A stretch of DNA of 64,000 bases from Taenia hydatigena (lineage: Eukaryota > Platyhelminthes > Cestoda > Cyclophyllidea > Taeniidae), in contig JADWOT020000002.1 in assembly GCA_036345935.2 (NCBI GenBank), positions 10,867,100-10,931,099 on the forward strand, given 5' to 3'. The notes below the pieces were generated by a model. The model did no database searches. It saw only the letters and a list, made by a program, of their open reading frames with translations, and had not been told where the DNA came from. This document shows, in pieces, positions 60,500 to 64,000 of the stretch. Position 1 is the first letter of the stretch. The number at the start of each line of letters is the position of its first letter. The translations under genes and the position numbers were made by a program.

Positions 60500-63050
60500 G
60501 AGGACTTGCCTGCTAACAGATTCTAACAAAGACTGAACCGTATCCCTCCTTTCTTAACTCCAGTCCCTTTGCTCCTACCTAAAGTCGAAAGTAAAAGCAA
60601 TCTCGCTACATTCAGTCTTGTGACGCAGCTGTGTAGGAGGATCTGCATGACTGAAAGGGAGAAAGTAGTGCAAGAATGGATCCAAGAAAACGGCCCCTGG
60701 CACCTCCGCAGTTATCGTACTGCAGCTCCTGAATAGGCCAGCACTCTCAAGTTTTGAGGACAATGGAGAAGTCAACGTCTTTGTCCATTTTGAATGGGCT
60801 GTTCAGAAATGCATAATGGGTAACCTTTTGATAAAGACCACAGCACTACTCCCACCAGTGTTCCTAGAACTCATTTTCATTTCCATTCAAATTTAAGCAT
60901 TCAAGTTGGCATTTTTGAAGACGGGTATAATAAAGTAAAATAACCACTTACAACTAGTTGACGTCCCTCCTAACCTATCCTTTGATAAAGCATCAGGCAG
61001 TAAGTTAAAGAAACGTGATGTGCGCAGTGGCAGAAATGCAAATATGCTTATCAAATTAGCTGTGAAGGTGAATTCTTAGATATTATAGGGCTAGGTTCAG
61101 CACTTTCCACAGGATGAGTCTAAGACCATCTGATTATACGTGATCGAGACCGAATGAAAAAGACTTCGCAAAATGAACATTGCTTCTAATGAATACGTAA
61201 CTATATCAAACCGGTTGAAGGACCAAACTCAAGGTGACAGACGTAGAACTCATCAGGATATTTTCGAAATCGCATCGGTTAAGTAATAGCACCAACCGTG
61301 CTTATTTGTCTGGGTGTGTCTAATTTCTTGCTCGATATTCACAAACCATTTTGCATCCACTTTATTGTTACAACTCCAATTGTCACAACCTGGTGAGGAA
61401 CGAGTTTCACGTTCGTGTGAATGACCAATCAAGTAGTTTTGATGAGGAGCGTAGAAACCGCTCTTCGTGAAACTGCATCACTCAGAGAGAATCAAAACAT
61501 TAAAATATAAAAGCGCTCATCCAGGTAAATTTGCAGCCCCATTGAGCAGTAAAACCATCTTCATCAATGCTATTCTCAGCACCATTATTGCCATCATTAC
61601 ACTCATGCAAGCTGCACACATTAGCTTTTGTTTCCGCATTTTCAATCATTCAATCTTCCTCTCCTCCCCTCACCATCTCCACATGGTTGTTATCTGCTAA
61701 TAAAGCTGCATAAATATGAGCCAACGATAAGTCCTATTTAATGCAACTGTTGCTAAAAATGAGCGGTGTCATGAAGTAGTCCAATTTACCCACCCAAAAC
61801 TTACAGCAAATTCTACCATCTTTGGAGCAAAAGCCTTTACGCGTAATGAGGGTAGTCGCCCCTACGAACTGCCTTATCTGCAACCTACAACTCCACGCTT
61901 CGTTAATAATCATCCACTTCGACAAGGTACGACCCCAAAAAGATGCTTTGCTGGATGGATAAAAGGATGAGGACTGTGAAAGTCGCCTGACGAAATGCTT
62001 AATAGCAACCAGTAGGGCTTTGCGCTCAAAAGAAGGAGGGAGAGGAGGAGGCTATGCAATACTTATGTTTCTTGGAACGAATCCATTTGGCTAAAGGTGA
62101 GAAAATAACTTGAGCCTCGTGGTAGGAAAGGTCGGTATCTCCGACGCTAGGATAACCAGTATAAATTAGAACTGTCATTATTCCCTTCTACATGAGATAC
62201 TAACCATATCGTATAACATTGGCTTCACTTGCGTCGGATTTAGCAGCGGAGGCGAGGAGGCAGATGGCGATGCTACGGTTTATGCGAAAATACCTGCAAA
62301 GATGCTCTTAACATAGCACTCGATTGGAGCAAAATATTAGAAAGTTAAATCTAGCATTGGAGTTGACATTGTGAGCCCTGCGTTTTCGTCTACATTGCAG
62401 GCGAGATTATGGATAAAAACTGCATAAAGTGAATTTTCTGAACAACATTACCCTTCATTCGGTAAATTCCCGGAGTGAAAAGTATCTGTTTCAGGCATAT
62501 GTTAGGCAGGTTGTTGAATTATTAAATGAGAGTTGACCTTAGGACAAATAAGTTATGCATAATTATGCAGACTCGATATTGTTTTAAAAGGCATTTGACT
62601 TCAGATCAACCGCTTCGCCTGCAGGCTATTTAAGCTGAAGCGCGAGGCTGTCTGCAGGACTGAGTTGCCCTCTGCATCTGAGTTTTATAAGCTAAAGAGG
62701 AAGAAGAGTAGTGTGCGTTTCTCTTATTATTTTAAAAATTGGCTTAAGACTAGCCAAGGCAACCGAGTTTTACGATGTCTTTGTCGTTTGCGTTATTTGA
62801 TCATTTCTTAGGACGCAGAACAAGGGGCGATTTGCTAGGACGTGGTTAAGATCCTGGGATATTGGCATCAAACCAAAATTGCCTATTGTTCTGGATAAAC
62901 GGAAGAAGAGGAAGCGAAGTCGCAACACAGCAGGTGAATTGATCAGGACCTAAAATGTCCTAATTTACTTGTTGGGAAATTGTTAAATCCTCTATGACTT
63001 CTTTCCAAGCCATAAACAATAGTGGCGGTGGAGCGGTTGCAAAGTGATTC
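60500..63050 (+). repeat. Inverted duplication 2, right arm (decayed copy)
   Basis: Inverted partner of 53030-55440. Frames open in the left arm are interrupted here at several places, so this looks like the pseudogenised copy. A separate open stretch near 62810-62950 on the plus strand ends in a basic RKKRKRSRN-like tail that the left arm does not keep in the same frame. Confidence 0.88.
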
Positions 63051-64000
63051 CGGAAAATCAAAAGGAAATTCTTCTCTCCATGAGCCGCCTATTGTGGGTA
63101 ACAATTCCGTCAACGCGCTTGCTATGAAGGAGATTGTAGTGCGGATCATTCTCGGTGGGGTGTCGTTTATGAACTTCCTGGAGTAGTTATGCAGCAGATT
63201 TTGACCCAAAACAAATGCGTTCTTCGTGTAAGATGCACGATGGAGCTCTAAATGTACTTATCCTGTTTAAATGATGAATGGGTTAAATGCTGAAGAAGAA
63301 ATGCAGTTTAGAATATGACGTGGGCATTATTCCAAACAGCAGGTCGGTGAGAGCGAAACGGCTTATATAATTTGTTTTTTGCACCAGGACCCGGAATAAT
63401 GTCCACGTCGTATCGAAAGTGCAGTTCTTTTTCAGCAATCGACCTCCTCATCATTTGAATAAGGAAAATACAATCAAGATTGCATCCCACATCTTGACAC
63501 GCAAAACGCGCAGGTTTCAAGCCATGGTAGTCACTACAACCGAAGATAAGAACTGGTAGACACCTGCTCTAGGAAGCGCATTCACGGCCCTGTCGCCTGC
63601 AATAGACGGCAAATGAAAGGAAAACACCCCTTACGATTTCACTAGCTCGGGAGTCAGCTCGTGATCTACATCTTTTAACACTGAGTTTTGCTTACCGATT
63701 CGCGTGTTGAGGACTGTCAACACTTGGAGCAATGATTCGCCAGTGTCATCGTTAAATACTAAGTCCCTGCAATCTTCGGGATCCGAGGTTTTTTGATGAC
63801 ATTAATTGCTTGGAGATGCTCCGGAAGGTGGTTGAATGAAATTGAAACGCATAACTTCTACTCTCTTCGCTTGTTTAGTTTCTTCCAATGATTGAGTGGC
63901 TGATTGCTATTTGCCCTGATGATGTAATGATCTGCGGCCTCCCTAGAGACAAGGCAAATAAAAAGGTGAGTGGTTTGATTTTCGTAGTGCTTACCTTCCT
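63051..64000. other. Shuffled repeat segments, no supportable gene
   Basis: 63470-63690 is the second copy of direct repeat G, and 63862-63912 repeats a stretch from 52041-52090 in the same orientation (GATTGAGTGGCTGATTGCTA). The order of these two segments is reversed relative to 52-53 kb. No gene recognised. Confidence 0.5.

Overview
The window is eukaryotic and most likely metazoan. Its one clear protein gene, an arginase, is split by introns of 144, 73, 66, 81 and 438 bp with GT-AG borders. There are no operons or ribosome-binding sites, and the DNA is full of dispersed and tandem repeats plus a decayed Ty3/gypsy retrotransposon. The small introns, the repeat load and the integrase type fit a flatworm (cestode or trematode). 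That is an inference, not a demonstrated identity. Most of the window has no gene that can be supported.

The first 34 kb is a large, asymmetric, multi-tier inverted duplication centred near 24.75 kb. From outside in, each arm carries a 53-bp tandem array (1-2115 left; about 31972-33690 right), an outer block of roughly 80% identity by eye (2885-3745 / 31085-31971), and a middle block of roughly 90% identity with an F-box-like gene (8301-10175 / 28902-30770). The innermost block is 1.83 kb of arginase sequence (20600-22429 / 27068-28897), identical wherever compared and without net indels. A 4.6-kb single-copy spacer separates the arms. The left arm holds 4.5 kb (3.75-8.3 kb) and 10.4 kb (10.18-20.59 kb) that the right arm lacks. 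These left-only stretches contain a solo LTR, an internally deleted Ty3/gypsy element and the first arginase exon.

Both arginase copies look damaged. The left copy keeps all metal-binding and catalytic motifs in exons 2-6 but has an in-frame TAG inside the conserved N-terminal loop of exon 1. The right copy lacks exon 1 and the start of exon 2 and is fused at a CACT microhomology to sequence equivalent to 10.17 kb. The F-box pair is also broken in two different ways: an Arg codon is TGA on the left, and the right copy is cut off by a dispersed repeat.

From 34 to 52 kb the window is a patchwork of dispersed repeat families that recur in both orientations, with a few exon-like frames (38.9, 47.1 and 49.8-50.1 kb). 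From 53.0 to 63.05 kb there is a second, older inverted duplication (arms 53.03-55.44 and 60.50-63.05 kb). Its left arm keeps exon-like frames on the minus strand; the right-arm copy has decayed. All identities are eye estimates, and the exact inner arm needs long-read confirmation because it could also be an assembly error.
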